Assembly: GCF_900116145.1 (NCBI RefSeq)
Contig: NZ_FPAB01000003.1
Coordinates: 724,351-788,350 of the forward strand
Direction: 5' to 3'
Source of the DNA: Streptomyces harbinensis
Lineage (GTDB): Bacteria > Actinomycetota > Actinomycetes > Streptomycetales > Streptomycetaceae
Length of the DNA: 64,000 bases
Position numbers and translations under genes: made by a program. Below the pieces are notes generated by a model that saw nothing but the letters and a program-made list of their open reading frames with translations, was not told the DNA's origin and did not search any database. Within the stretch, counting starts at the first letter, position 1. Each line of letters starts with the position of its first letter. Of the stretch, positions 1 to 7,590 are shown piece after piece.

Positions 1-32
1 CGCGGCCTCATCCTGGTTGGACACTGACACCG

Positions 33-1208
33 ATGCCCCGTACCTCCGCCTTCCTCTACCCCTGGGACGTCAACGGCGACCCCGCCGCCGCCGAGCTGGT
101 CGCCGGACTCGGCGTCCAGCAGGTCACCCTCGCCTCCGCCTACCACGCCACCCGCGCCCTGACCCCGCGCCACCCGGGGCGGCGCATCGTCACCGCCCGG
201 CACTCCGCCGTGTACTACCCCGCCGACCCCGCCCACTGGGCCGGCTCCGCGCTGCGGCCCGCCGCCCAGACCTGGCTGCCCGGCGAGGACCCGTACGGCG
301 AGGCCGCCGCCGCCCTCGGCGCGGCCGGTCTCGATGTCCACTCGTGGGTGATCCTCGCCCACAACTCCCGGCTCGGCCGCGAGCACCCCGGCAGCACCGT
401 CCGGAACGTCCACGGCGACCACTACCCCTGGGCGCCGTGCATCGCCCGCCCCGAGGTCCGCGACTACGCGGTCCGGCTCGCGGCCGAGGCGGCGGTGCGG
501 CCCGGCACCACCGGCACCGAACTGGAGTCCTGCGGCTGGTACGGCCTGGAGCACCCGCACGCCCACGACAAGATCGCGGGCGCCCCGCTCGGCGGCTACG
601 GGCGGTGGCTGATGTCGCTGTGCTTCTGCGCCGTGTGCGAGCAGGGGTACGCGGAGCACGGCGCCGATCCGCAGCGGCTGCGCGCCCGGGTGCGGGACCT
701 GCTCGCCCCCGCCTGGGAGGGCCGCCCGGTGGCGGGCGAGCTGACCGGCGCGGAGGCGGCGGCCGTGACCGGCTGGCGGGCGGCGGCGGCCGACACCTTC
801 CAGCGGGAGACGGTGGCCGCCGTACGGGAGCGGGCCCGCGAGCGCGGACTGCCCGGCTTCCGGGTGCTGCTGCACGCCCACCCCGGCGCCCTGGCCCTGG
901 GTGCCAACGCGGGCGCCGACCCGGCCCGGGTGCTGGAGCACGCCGACGGGGTGGTGCTGCCCTGCACCGGGGACGACGCGGCCCGCGCCGAGGTCCTGCC
1001 GCCGTTCGCCGCGCACCGCCGCCCGCACACGGTGCTGGCGGCGAACTTCCAGATCGTCGCGGGAATGGGCGGCAGCCCCGGTACCCTGGTCGATGACGCC
1101 GCGCACGCCGCCTCTCTGGGCGCCACCGAACTGCGGCTCTACCACGCCGGGCTGGCCACCGCCGATGATCTGGCCCTGGTCCGGCACGCCCTCGACCGGC
1201 TGCCCTGA
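33..1208 (+). CDS. Unrecognised enzyme-like protein, 391 aa
   Basis: I do not recognise this family with certainty. The 391-residue product has no signal peptide and no membrane segment. Its N-terminus (FLYPWDVNGD, then a VTLASAYHATR strand) and the block APCIARPEVRDYAVRLAAEA followed by GTELESCGWYG look like strands of a TIM-barrel hydrolase. That is an inference from pattern only. A CFCAVCE motif (residues 197-203) gives a close cysteine group that could bind metal. Coding bias is strong and the frame is open throughout. The start is the first ATG after a weak purine stretch. It precedes the NCS2 permease on the same strand by 132 bp, so a role in nucleoside or base metabolism is possible but unproven. 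Confidence 0.6.
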   Translation: MPRTSAFLYPWDVNGDPAAAELVAGLGVQQVTLASAYHATRALTPRHPGRRIVTARHSAVYYPADPAHWAGSALRPAAQTWLPGEDPYGEAAAALGAAGLDVHSWVILAHNSRLGREHPGSTVRNVHGDHYPWAPCIARPEVRDYAVRLAAEAAVRPGTTGTELESCGWYGLEHPHAHDKIAGAPLGGYGRWLMSLCFCAVCEQGYAEHGADPQRLRARVRDLLAPAWEGRPVAGELTGAEAAAVTGWRAAAADTFQRETVAAVRERARERGLPGFRVLLHAHPGALALGANAGADPARVLEHADGVVLPCTGDDAARAEVLPPFAAHRRPHTVLAANFQIVAGMGGSPGTLVDDAAHAASLGATELRLYHAGLATADDLALVRHALDRLP

Positions 1209-1250
1209 GCCCTGCCGCAGAGCGCGATTCCGTAACGGTGCGGCATCGTG

Positions 1251-1263
1251 TTACACCGTGTAA
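1251..1263. promoter_or_regulatory. 13-bp palindrome upstream of the NCS2 permease
   Basis: TTACACCGTGTAA reads as two 6-bp inverted arms (TTACAC/GTGTAA) around a single central base. It lies 78 bp before the permease start, in an otherwise GC-rich gap, and is a plausible repressor operator. No regulator is identified. Confidence 0.35.
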
Positions 1264-1340
1264 ACCCTTCCGGTCGGCTCGGCAGGCAGAATTCCCCGGT
1301 CGCACACCGCGTCACCCGCACCACATCACCGAGGAAGCCC

Positions 1341-2753
1341 ATGCCGTCCCGACCCGCGCTCATCGCACGCGCCGACTCCTTCTTCCAGATATCGGCGCGC
1401 GGCTCCACCCTCGGCCGCGAGGTGCGCGGCGGGTTCGCCACGTTCTTCGCCATGGCCTACATCCTGGTGCTGAACCCGATCATCCTCAGCGGCGCCCAGG
1501 ACGCCTACGGCAACCAGCTGGACTTCCAGCAGGTGGTCACCGTCACCGCGCTGGTCGCGGCGATCATGACCGCGCTGATGGGCATCACCGCGAACCTGCC
1601 GCTGGCGCTGGCCGCCGGGCTCGGCATCAACGCGATGGTGGCCTACCAGATCGCGCCCCGGATGAGCTGGCCGGACGCCATGGGCCTGGTCGTGCTGGAG
1701 GGCCTGATCCTATGCGCCCTGGCGGCCACCGGGCTGCGGCAGAAGGTGATGGACGCGATCCCGATGGCGCTCAAGCAGGCCATCGGGGTCGGGATCGGCA
1801 TGTTCATCGCGCTGATCGGCTTCGTGAACGCCGGCTTCGCCGCCCCCGGCGACGGCACCCCGCTGACGCTGGGCGCCACCGGTGAGCTGACCGGCTGGCC
1901 GGTGCTCGTCTTCTGCCTCGGCCTGCTGCTCACCCTGGCGCTGATGGCCCGCGGGACCAAGGGCGCCATCCTCATCTCGATCGTCGTCACCACCGTGGTG
2001 GCCATGATCATCAACGGCATCGCCGACATCGAGGACGGCGCCTGGGGCCTGACGGTCCCCACGCTCCCCGACGACATCGTGGCCACCCCCGACTTCGGGC
2101 TGATCGGGCAGTTCAGCCTGTTCGGCGCGTTCGGCGAGATCACCTGGATCACCGTCCTGCTGATCACCTTCACCCTGTTCCTGACCGACTTCTTCGACAG
2201 CATGGGCACGGCGGTCGCCGTCTCCGGCGAGGCCGGGCTGCTGGACGAGAAGGGCCGGGTGCCCCGGCTGGGCCGGCTGCTCTTCGTGGACGGCCTGGCG
2301 GCGGCGGCCGGCGGTGCGGCCTCCGCCTCCTCCGGCACCTCCTACATCGAGTCGGCGGCGGGCGTCGGCGAGGGCGCCCGCACCGGGTTCGCCAATCTGA
2401 TCACCGGTGCCCTGTTCGCCCTGGCCCTGCTGTTCGCCCCGCTGGCGGCGGTGGTCCCGGCCCAGGCGGCCTCGCCCGCGCTGGTGGCGGTCGGCTTCCT
2501 GATGATGACCCAGGTCGGGAAGATCGACTGGAGCGACTACACGCTGGCGGTCCCCGCGTTCGTCACCATCGCGGTGATGCCGTTCACCTACTCCATCACC
2601 AACGGCATCGGCGCCGGCTTCGTCGCCTACGTGGTGCTGAAGGCGGCCACCGGCCGGCTGCGGGAGATCAACTGGATGCTGTGGGTGACGGCCGCGCTGT
2701 TCGTCGTCTACTTCGCGATCGACCCGGTGCAGCAGGTGCTCGGCATCTCCTGA
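1341..2753 (+). CDS. NCS2 family purine permease (AzgA/PbuG-like)
   Basis: A 470-residue integral membrane protein of the nucleobase:cation symporter 2 family, AzgA/PbuG branch. It takes up adenine, guanine or hypoxanthine with protons. Diagnostic blocks are ANLPLALAAGLGINAM near residue 85, the FLTDFFDSMGT region of the middle helices, and ESAAGVGEGARTG after residue 330. About twelve hydrophobic segments are visible. The ATG at 1341 is chosen because GAGGAAG lies directly before it; the frame stays open upstream but without a ribosome site. A strong inverted repeat follows the stop. Substrate specificity cannot be read from sequence. Confidence 0.9.
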   Translation: MPSRPALIARADSFFQISARGSTLGREVRGGFATFFAMAYILVLNPIILSGAQDAYGNQLDFQQVVTVTALVAAIMTALMGITANLPLALAAGLGINAMVAYQIAPRMSWPDAMGLVVLEGLILCALAATGLRQKVMDAIPMALKQAIGVGIGMFIALIGFVNAGFAAPGDGTPLTLGATGELTGWPVLVFCLGLLLTLALMARGTKGAILISIVVTTVVAMIINGIADIEDGAWGLTVPTLPDDIVATPDFGLIGQFSLFGAFGEITWITVLLITFTLFLTDFFDSMGTAVAVSGEAGLLDEKGRVPRLGRLLFVDGLAAAAGGAASASSGTSYIESAAGVGEGARTGFANLITGALFALALLFAPLAAVVPAQAASPALVAVGFLMMTQVGKIDWSDYTLAVPAFVTIAVMPFTYSITNGIGAGFVAYVVLKAATGRLREINWMLWVTAALFVVYFAIDPVQQVLGIS

Positions 2754-2767
2754 CCGCGCGTCGTCCT

Positions 2768-2803
2768 CGGGCGCCCCGGACCGGCAACGGCCCGGGGCGC
2801 CCG
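2768..2803. terminator. Bidirectional terminator hairpin
   Basis: A perfect 12-bp stem (CGGGCGCCCCGG at 2768-2779 with its complement at 2792-2803) and a 12-nt loop lie between the convergent permease and MFS genes. There is no T tract, which is usual in this genus. Confidence 0.75.
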
Positions 2804-2820
2804 TGCGCGTGCGGGGGAGG

Positions 2821-4185
2821 TCAGCCCCTGGCCCGCAGCCGGCCGGCGAGCAGGACGCCGAGCGCGGCGAGCAGCCCGGTGAACGCGAAGGTGGCCAGCA
2901 GCGCGGCCCGGGTGCCGTCCACCCCGTCCCCGGCCGCCGCGACAGCGGCCCCGCCGAGCCCGGCCACGACGGCGGTGGCCAGGGTCTGCGCCAGCTGGAG
3001 CGCGGAGCTGACCTCGCCCTGCCGGGCGGCCGGGGTCTGTTCGAGGGTGTCGGTGGTCGAGGCGTTGAAGGCCATGCCCATGCCCAGCCCGCCGATCGCC
3101 CACCCCGCGATGGCCAGCTGAGCCGGCACCGCGTCACTCGCCAGGGCCAGCGCGATCAGCGCCACCCCGGCCAGCAGAACGGCGAACCCCAGCGCCGTAC
3201 CGCGCCCGCGCGCACCGGGGACGGCGCTGTCCCGCCGGGCCTGGAGCGCGGAACCGGCCACCCAGGTCACCGCGCCCGCCGCCAGACCCAGCCCCGCCAG
3301 GGTGGCGCCCAGGCCGCGGACCTCCTGGAGACCGAGCGGCAGGAACGCCTCGCTGCCGAAGTACACCGCGCACAGCAGCCCCCGGACGGCCACGCCGGCC
3401 CCGATGCCGCGCCGCAGGGTCAGGGTGCCCTCGGGCGTGACCCGGCGCAGCGCGGGAACGGCGAGGGCGAGCCCGGCGAGGGCCAGCAGGACCAGGGCGG
3501 GGACGTTGCGCAGCAGCAGCGCCTGGAGGAAGAGGGCGGTGCCCAGGGTGAGCGCACCGGCGGCGAGCAGCGGCCCGCGATCGCGCCCGGCCGGGCCCTG
3601 GCCGGCGGCCGTGGCGGGCGCGGGCAGGGCGGGCAGGGTGAGCCGGGCGGCTATCGCGACCAGCGGCGGCACCAGCAGGAAGACGGCGCGCCAGGTGGTG
3701 TGTTCGGTGAGGGTGCCGGCGAGGACCGGGCCGATGAGGGAGGGGACGGTCCAGGCCGAGGAGAGCAGCGCGAACATCCGGGCGCGCAGGTGCTCGGGGT
3801 AGGCGAGGGAGATGACGGTGTAGGCGACGGCCATGATGGCGCCGACGCCGAGGCCCTGGACGAACCGGCCGAGCAGGAACACCGGCCAGCCGCCCGCCGT
3901 GCCGGCCAGGACGCAGCCGGCCGCGAAGACCAGCAGCCCGGTGGCGAGCGGGCGGCGCACCCCGCTCCGGTCGGCGGCCCGGCCGGCGAGCACGGTGCCG
4001 ACGATGTTGGCGAGCATCAGCGCGGAGAGCCCCCAGCCGTAGGAACCGAGGCCGTCGAGTTGCCGGGCGACGTCGGGCAGGACGGTGGCGACGCCGAGCG
4101 ATTCGAAGGCGACGGTGCTGACGGACAGGATCACGCCGAGGGTGAGGGCTCGGTGCGGCGGGGCGAAGACGCTCTGCCGGGTCAT
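2821..4185 (-). CDS. MFS drug-type exporter
   Basis: A 454-residue major facilitator protein with roughly 14 hydrophobic segments, resembling DHA2-type proton-driven multidrug exporters. The first segment carries the usual VLPDVARQL stretch and the loop between helices 2 and 3 has AGRAADRSGVRRP. GRFVQGLGVGAI in helix 4 resembles motif C-type glycine patterning. It is transcribed away from the TetR gene, with 68 bp between the starts containing a palindromic operator. Local repression by that TetR protein and induction by its ligand are therefore likely. The substrate is unknown. Confidence 0.85.
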   Translation of the reverse strand: MTRQSVFAPPHRALTLGVILSVSTVAFESLGVATVLPDVARQLDGLGSYGWGLSALMLANIVGTVLAGRAADRSGVRRPLATGLLVFAAGCVLAGTAGGWPVFLLGRFVQGLGVGAIMAVAYTVISLAYPEHLRARMFALLSSAWTVPSLIGPVLAGTLTEHTTWRAVFLLVPPLVAIAARLTLPALPAPATAAGQGPAGRDRGPLLAAGALTLGTALFLQALLLRNVPALVLLALAGLALAVPALRRVTPEGTLTLRRGIGAGVAVRGLLCAVYFGSEAFLPLGLQEVRGLGATLAGLGLAAGAVTWVAGSALQARRDSAVPGARGRGTALGFAVLLAGVALIALALASDAVPAQLAIAGWAIGGLGMGMAFNASTTDTLEQTPAARQGEVSSALQLAQTLATAVVAGLGGAAVAAAGDGVDGTRAALLATFAFTGLLAALGVLLAGRLRARG

Positions 4186-4211
4186 GGGGGTACTCCTCCC
4201 GATTTACATTC

Positions 4212-4228
4212 CGTTCCGGATCGGAACG
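4212..4228. promoter_or_regulatory. Probable TetR operator
   Basis: CGTTCCGGATCGGAACG has two perfect 7-bp arms around GAT. It lies between the MFS and TetR starts, just upstream of the TetR -10 box. Position and symmetry fit an autoregulatory site controlling both genes. Confidence 0.7.
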
Positions 4229-4241
4229 TATTAAGCGTACC

Positions 4242-4247
4242 TATAGT
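4242..4247 (+). promoter_or_regulatory. -10 box of the tetR-type gene (leaderless start)
   Basis: TATAGT ends 6 nt before the ATG at 4254, so transcription should begin at or next to the start codon. The GGAGG directly before the ATG is too close to serve as a normal ribosome site. Confidence 0.55.
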
Positions 4248-4253
4248 GGAGGC

Positions 4254-4880
4254 ATGCTCAGCACCCCGACCGGCGCCCCGCAGCCGCGGCCCGGCAGGCC
4301 GAGGGACGTCCGTATCGACGAGGCCGTCCCGACCGCCGTACTCGAACTCCTCAACGAGGGCGGCTACGCCCGGCTGACCATGGAGGCGGTCGCGAGCCGG
4401 GCGGGCACCAGCAAGCCCGCCCTCCGGCGGCGCTGGCGCTCCCGCCCGCATCTGGTGGTGGACGCGCTCGCCACCGTCGTCGGCACCCAGCCCACCCCGG
4501 ACACCGGCTGCACCCACTGCGACCTGATCGCCGGGATCAACACCCTCACCCAGGCCTTCACCACGGACCTCGGCCGACGCGCGCTGCCCGCGCTGGTCGC
4601 CGACCTCGCGGACGACCCCGAGCTGGAATCAGCCTTCCTGGACCGCTTCTTCCACCCCCGCCGCGCGACCACCGCCGAAGCGCTGCGCCGGGGGATCGCC
4701 CGGGGCGACATCCGCCCGGACGCGGACATCGACCTTCTCCTGGACATGCTGGCGGCCACGACCTACTACCGGGTCCTCTTCCACCATCTGCCCCTCACCC
4801 CCGACCTGGCCGAACAGGTCGTCCGCACCGTCCTGTCCGGCGTGGCGACGGCTCAGTGGCGGGCGGCGCACCGCTCCTGA
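4254..4880 (+). CDS. TetR family repressor
   Basis: A 208-residue TetR/AcrR regulator. The N-terminal helix-turn-helix spans about residues 20-65 (VPTAVLELLNEGGYARLTME, then TSKPALRRRW in the recognition helix). The C-terminal half is the all-helical ligand and dimer domain. The gene diverges from the MFS exporter and the shared gap holds a perfect inverted repeat. By family rule it represses both, releasing on binding a small molecule, perhaps the exported compound. It is followed by a strong hairpin and the convergent IclR gene. Confidence 0.88.
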   Translation: MLSTPTGAPQPRPGRPRDVRIDEAVPTAVLELLNEGGYARLTMEAVASRAGTSKPALRRRWRSRPHLVVDALATVVGTQPTPDTGCTHCDLIAGINTLTQAFTTDLGRRALPALVADLADDPELESAFLDRFFHPRRATTAEALRRGIARGDIRPDADIDLLLDMLAATTYYRVLFHHLPLTPDLAEQVVRTVLSGVATAQWRAAHRS

Positions 4881-4881
4881 C

Positions 4882-4907
4882 CCGGTGCCCGGCGGGCCGG
4901 GCACCGG
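4882..4907. terminator. Terminator between convergent TetR and IclR genes
   Basis: CCGGTGCCCGG at 4882-4892 pairs perfectly with 4897-4907 across a CGGG loop. It begins 2 bp after the TetR stop and serves both strands. Confidence 0.75.
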
Positions 4908-4925
4908 CGGGCGGAACGTACCGGC

Positions 4926-5696
4926 CTACAGGTGGCGCGTCGCCAGTGCCAGCCGGTCCCTGGCGTGCAGCAGCGTCTCCCGGATCCGCTGCTCATGGGC
5001 CTCGGTCAGCCGGGCCACCGGGATCGAGCAGCTGATCGCGTCCCGGGCCGGGGTGCGGTACGGGATGGCCACCCCGTAGCAGGTCAGCCCGAGGGTGTTC
5101 TCCTCCCGGTCGACCGCGTAGCCGCGCTCGCGCACCACCTTCAGCTCCTCGATCAGCCGCTCGCGGTCGGTGATGGTGTGCTCGGTCAGCGCCTCCAGCT
5201 CGCGCGGCAGCAGCTCGCGGATCCGCTCGTCCGGATACGTCGCCAGCAGCGCCTTGCCCAGCGAGGTCGAGTGCGCGGGCAGCCGGCGGCCGACGCGGGT
5301 GAAGGGCCGCAGATAGTGGTCCGACTGGCGGGTGGCCAGATACACCACGCTGGTGCCGTCCAGGCGCGCCAGGTGAATGGTCTCCGTCGTCTCGTCCGAG
5401 AGCCGGTCGAGCGTGGTGCGGGCCGCCGCCACCACCTCGTCGCCGTCGATGTAGGAGGTGCCCACCAGCAGCGCCCGCACCCCGATGCCGTACCGGGTGC
5501 CGGTCGGGTCGGTCTCCACCCAGCCCAGTTCCACCAGGGTGCGCAGCAGCATGTACAGGCTCGACTTGGGGTAGCCGAGTGCCGACTGCACCTCGGCGAG
5601 CGAGTGCATGCCGGGGCGTCCCGCGAAGAACTCCAGGAGTTCCACGGTCCGTACCGCGGATTTGACCGGGGATGCGCCCGTCTCACCGGCTGCCAT
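4926..5696 (-). CDS. IclR family regulator
   Basis: A 256-residue IclR-type protein: a winged helix-turn-helix at about residues 10-70 (AVRTVELLEFF, then YPKSSLYMLLRTL), followed by the effector-binding domain with THSTSLGKALLA-type residues seen here as PAHSTSLGKALLATYPDERI. The ATG at 5696 is chosen over an in-frame start 26 codons upstream because an AAGG-type site precedes it and the extra residues look non-coding. It diverges from the aldehyde dehydrogenase gene. IclR proteins in such pairs usually control the adjacent catabolic enzyme in response to a sugar acid or aromatic acid; the ligand is unknown. Confidence 0.88.
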   Translation of the reverse strand: MAAGETGASPVKSAVRTVELLEFFAGRPGMHSLAEVQSALGYPKSSLYMLLRTLVELGWVETDPTGTRYGIGVRALLVGTSYIDGDEVVAAARTTLDRLSDETTETIHLARLDGTSVVYLATRQSDHYLRPFTRVGRRLPAHSTSLGKALLATYPDERIRELLPRELEALTEHTITDRERLIEELKVVRERGYAVDREENTLGLTCYGVAIPYRTPARDAISCSIPVARLTEAHEQRIRETLLHARDRLALATRHL

Positions 5697-5701
5697 CGAC
5701 C

Positions 5702-5731
5702 TTGACCCCTTTGTTCGAACCGTTATAGAGT
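5702..5731 (+). promoter_or_regulatory. Promoter of the aldehyde dehydrogenase gene with an operator in its spacer
   Basis: TTGACC at 5702-5707 lies 18 nt before TAGAGT (5726-5731); TATAGA overlaps it at a 16-nt spacing. The spacer holds the 8-bp palindrome GTTCGAAC (5713-5720), a natural place for IclR to act. A related 10-bp palindrome, CGAACGTTCG, lies downstream at 5777-5786. Confidence 0.5.
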
Positions 5732-5736
5732 CTGTG

Positions 5737-5765
5737 AGCGTCCCATATTCACATACAGGGACGCT
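5737..5765. promoter_or_regulatory. 8-bp inverted repeat in the IclR/ALDH gap
   Basis: AGCGTCCC at 5737-5744 is perfectly complementary to GGGACGCT at 5758-5765, with an AT-rich 13-nt spacer. It starts about where the dehydrogenase mRNA should begin. It may be an operator or a 5' hairpin. Confidence 0.45.
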
Positions 5766-5804
5766 GTTCAGCATATCGAACGTTCGCCGCGGGAGGAACG
5801 ACCG

Positions 5805-7340
5805 GTGTCAGCAGAACCAGTGTGGAGCGTGGACCCCCGGACCGGGAAGCGCCGCGAACAGGTCACCACCGAGGCCGGAGCGGCCGAGGTCGACCGGGCC
5901 GTCCGCGCCGCCCACGCCACGGCCGGCGCGCTCGCCGACCGCGACACCCGGATCGCGCTGCTGCGCGCCGCGGCCGACGCCCTGGAGGCCGACCGCGACG
6001 CCATCATCGCCGCCGCGGACGCGGAGACCGCCCTCGGCCTGCCCCGGCTCACCGGCGAACTGGGCCGCACCACCGGCCAGCTGCGCGCCTTCGCCGACGA
6101 GGTCGCGGACGGCGGCTACCTCGGCGTCATCATCGACCACGCCGACGCGAGCCTCACCCCGCCCCGGCCCGACCTGCGCCGCTACAAGATCCCGCTGGGC
6201 GTGGTCGCGGTCTACTCCGCCTCCAACTTCCCGCTCGCCTTCTCCGTCCCCGGCGGCGACACCGCCTCCGCGCTCGCCGCCGGCTGCCCGGTCGTCGTCA
6301 AGGCGCACCCCGACCACCCCGCCACCTCCGCCCTCACCGGCGCCGCGCTGCGCCGCGCCGCCGCCCGGGTGGGGCTGCCGGAGGACGTGATCTCCGTGGT
6401 GCACGGCTTCGAGGCCGGCATCGAGCTGATCAAGCACCCGCTGGTCAGCGCCGCCGGCTTCACCGGCTCGGTACGCGGCGGACGCGCGCTGTTCGACGCG
6501 GCCGCCGCCCGGCCGGTGCCGATCCCCTTCCACGGCGAACTGGGCAGCCTCAACCCGGTGGTCGTCACCCGGGCCGCCGCCGCCGAGCGCGCCGAGGAGA
6601 TCGGCGAGGGCCTGGCCGGCTCGGTCACCCTGGGAACCGGCCAGTTCTGCGTCAAGCCCGGCCTCGTCCTCGCCCCCGAGGGGGAGGAGGGCGACCGGCT
6701 GGTGGCCACCCTCGGCGAGAAGCTCGCCGGCAGCACCCCCGGCGTGCTGCTCGACACCCGGATGCGGGACAACTTCGTCGCCGGCGTCGCCGCCCGCACC
6801 GGGCTGGCGGAGGTGACCACCTCCGCCCCGGCCGGCGCCGGCGAGGACCTGACGGTCGTCCCCGGCTTCCTCACCGTGCCCGCCGCCCGGCTGGCCGAGG
6901 ACGAGAGCGCCCACGAACTCCTGCTGGAGGAGTGCTTCGGCCCGCTCACCGTCATCGCCCGCTACACCGACGACGAGGAGATCGGCCGGGTCCTGGACCG
7001 GCTGCCCGGCAACCTCACCGCCACCGTCCAGCTCAGCGCCGCCGAGTCAGCGGGCGAGAGCGGCGACGGCGCGGCGCTGGTCGCCGGACTCACCCCGCTG
7101 GCCGGACGCGTCCTGGTCAACGGCTGGCCCACCGGCGTCGCCGTCTCCACCGCCCAGCACCACGGCGGCCCCTACCCGGCGACCACCTCCACCTCCACCT
7201 CGGTCGGCGCCACCGCCATCGAACGCTGGCTGCGCCCGGTGGTCTACCAGTCCACGCCCCAGGCCCTGCTCCCGCAGGAACTGACGGACGCCAACCCGCT
7301 GGGCCTGCCCCGCCGGGTGAACGGCAAGCGCGAGGGCTGA
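5805..7340 (+). CDS. Aldehyde dehydrogenase, ketoglutarate-semialdehyde type
   Basis: A 511-residue NAD(P)-dependent aldehyde dehydrogenase of the group that oxidises 2,5-dioxopentanoate (alpha-ketoglutaric semialdehyde) to 2-oxoglutarate at the end of sugar-acid and hydroxyproline catabolism. Visible catalytic parts are N141 in SASNFP, the base E245 in HGELGSLNP, and the nucleophile C282 in LGTGQFCVKPG. The GTG start has GGAGGA 7 nt upstream. The gene diverges from an IclR regulator. No upstream pathway enzymes (dehydratase, dioxygenase) are adjacent, so the physiological substrate is inferred from family resemblance only. Confidence 0.85.
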   Translation: MSAEPVWSVDPRTGKRREQVTTEAGAAEVDRAVRAAHATAGALADRDTRIALLRAAADALEADRDAIIAAADAETALGLPRLTGELGRTTGQLRAFADEVADGGYLGVIIDHADASLTPPRPDLRRYKIPLGVVAVYSASNFPLAFSVPGGDTASALAAGCPVVVKAHPDHPATSALTGAALRRAAARVGLPEDVISVVHGFEAGIELIKHPLVSAAGFTGSVRGGRALFDAAAARPVPIPFHGELGSLNPVVVTRAAAAERAEEIGEGLAGSVTLGTGQFCVKPGLVLAPEGEEGDRLVATLGEKLAGSTPGVLLDTRMRDNFVAGVAARTGLAEVTTSAPAGAGEDLTVVPGFLTVPAARLAEDESAHELLLEECFGPLTVIARYTDDEEIGRVLDRLPGNLTATVQLSAAESAGESGDGAALVAGLTPLAGRVLVNGWPTGVAVSTAQHHGGPYPATTSTSTSVGATAIERWLRPVVYQSTPQALLPQELTDANPLGLPRRVNGKREG

Positions 7341-7358
7341 CCGCCCACCGCCCGGAAC

Positions 7359-7401
7359 GACGGCGGGGGCCGGATGCGTCGGGCATCCGGCCCCCGCCGT
7401 C
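7359..7401 (+). terminator. Strong terminator after the aldehyde dehydrogenase
   Basis: A perfect 19-bp stem (7359-7377 with 7383-7401) closes a GTCGG loop, 18 nt after the stop codon. Confidence 0.85.
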
Positions 7402-7590
7402 GCCGTTGCGCCGTCCCGCGCTGCGCGGCCCGCCCGCCCGCACCGCGCGCGCGGCTCCGTACGGGTGGTTCCGCCGCCGCTCCGCTGTCCGGCGAAAACT
7501 GGTCGTGTTGTCACCTCCGATGCTTCACGCGACCACGGATCGCTCCTAACCTCTCGGAAATGTCCTGTTTCCGGCAGTAAGGATCAGCGG

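Noticed and set aside
7490..7545. Possible PHO boxes before the PhoX-type phosphatase (GTCACC and TTCACG)
   Set aside because: The two TCAC units are 14 bp apart rather than 11 and match the consensus poorly.
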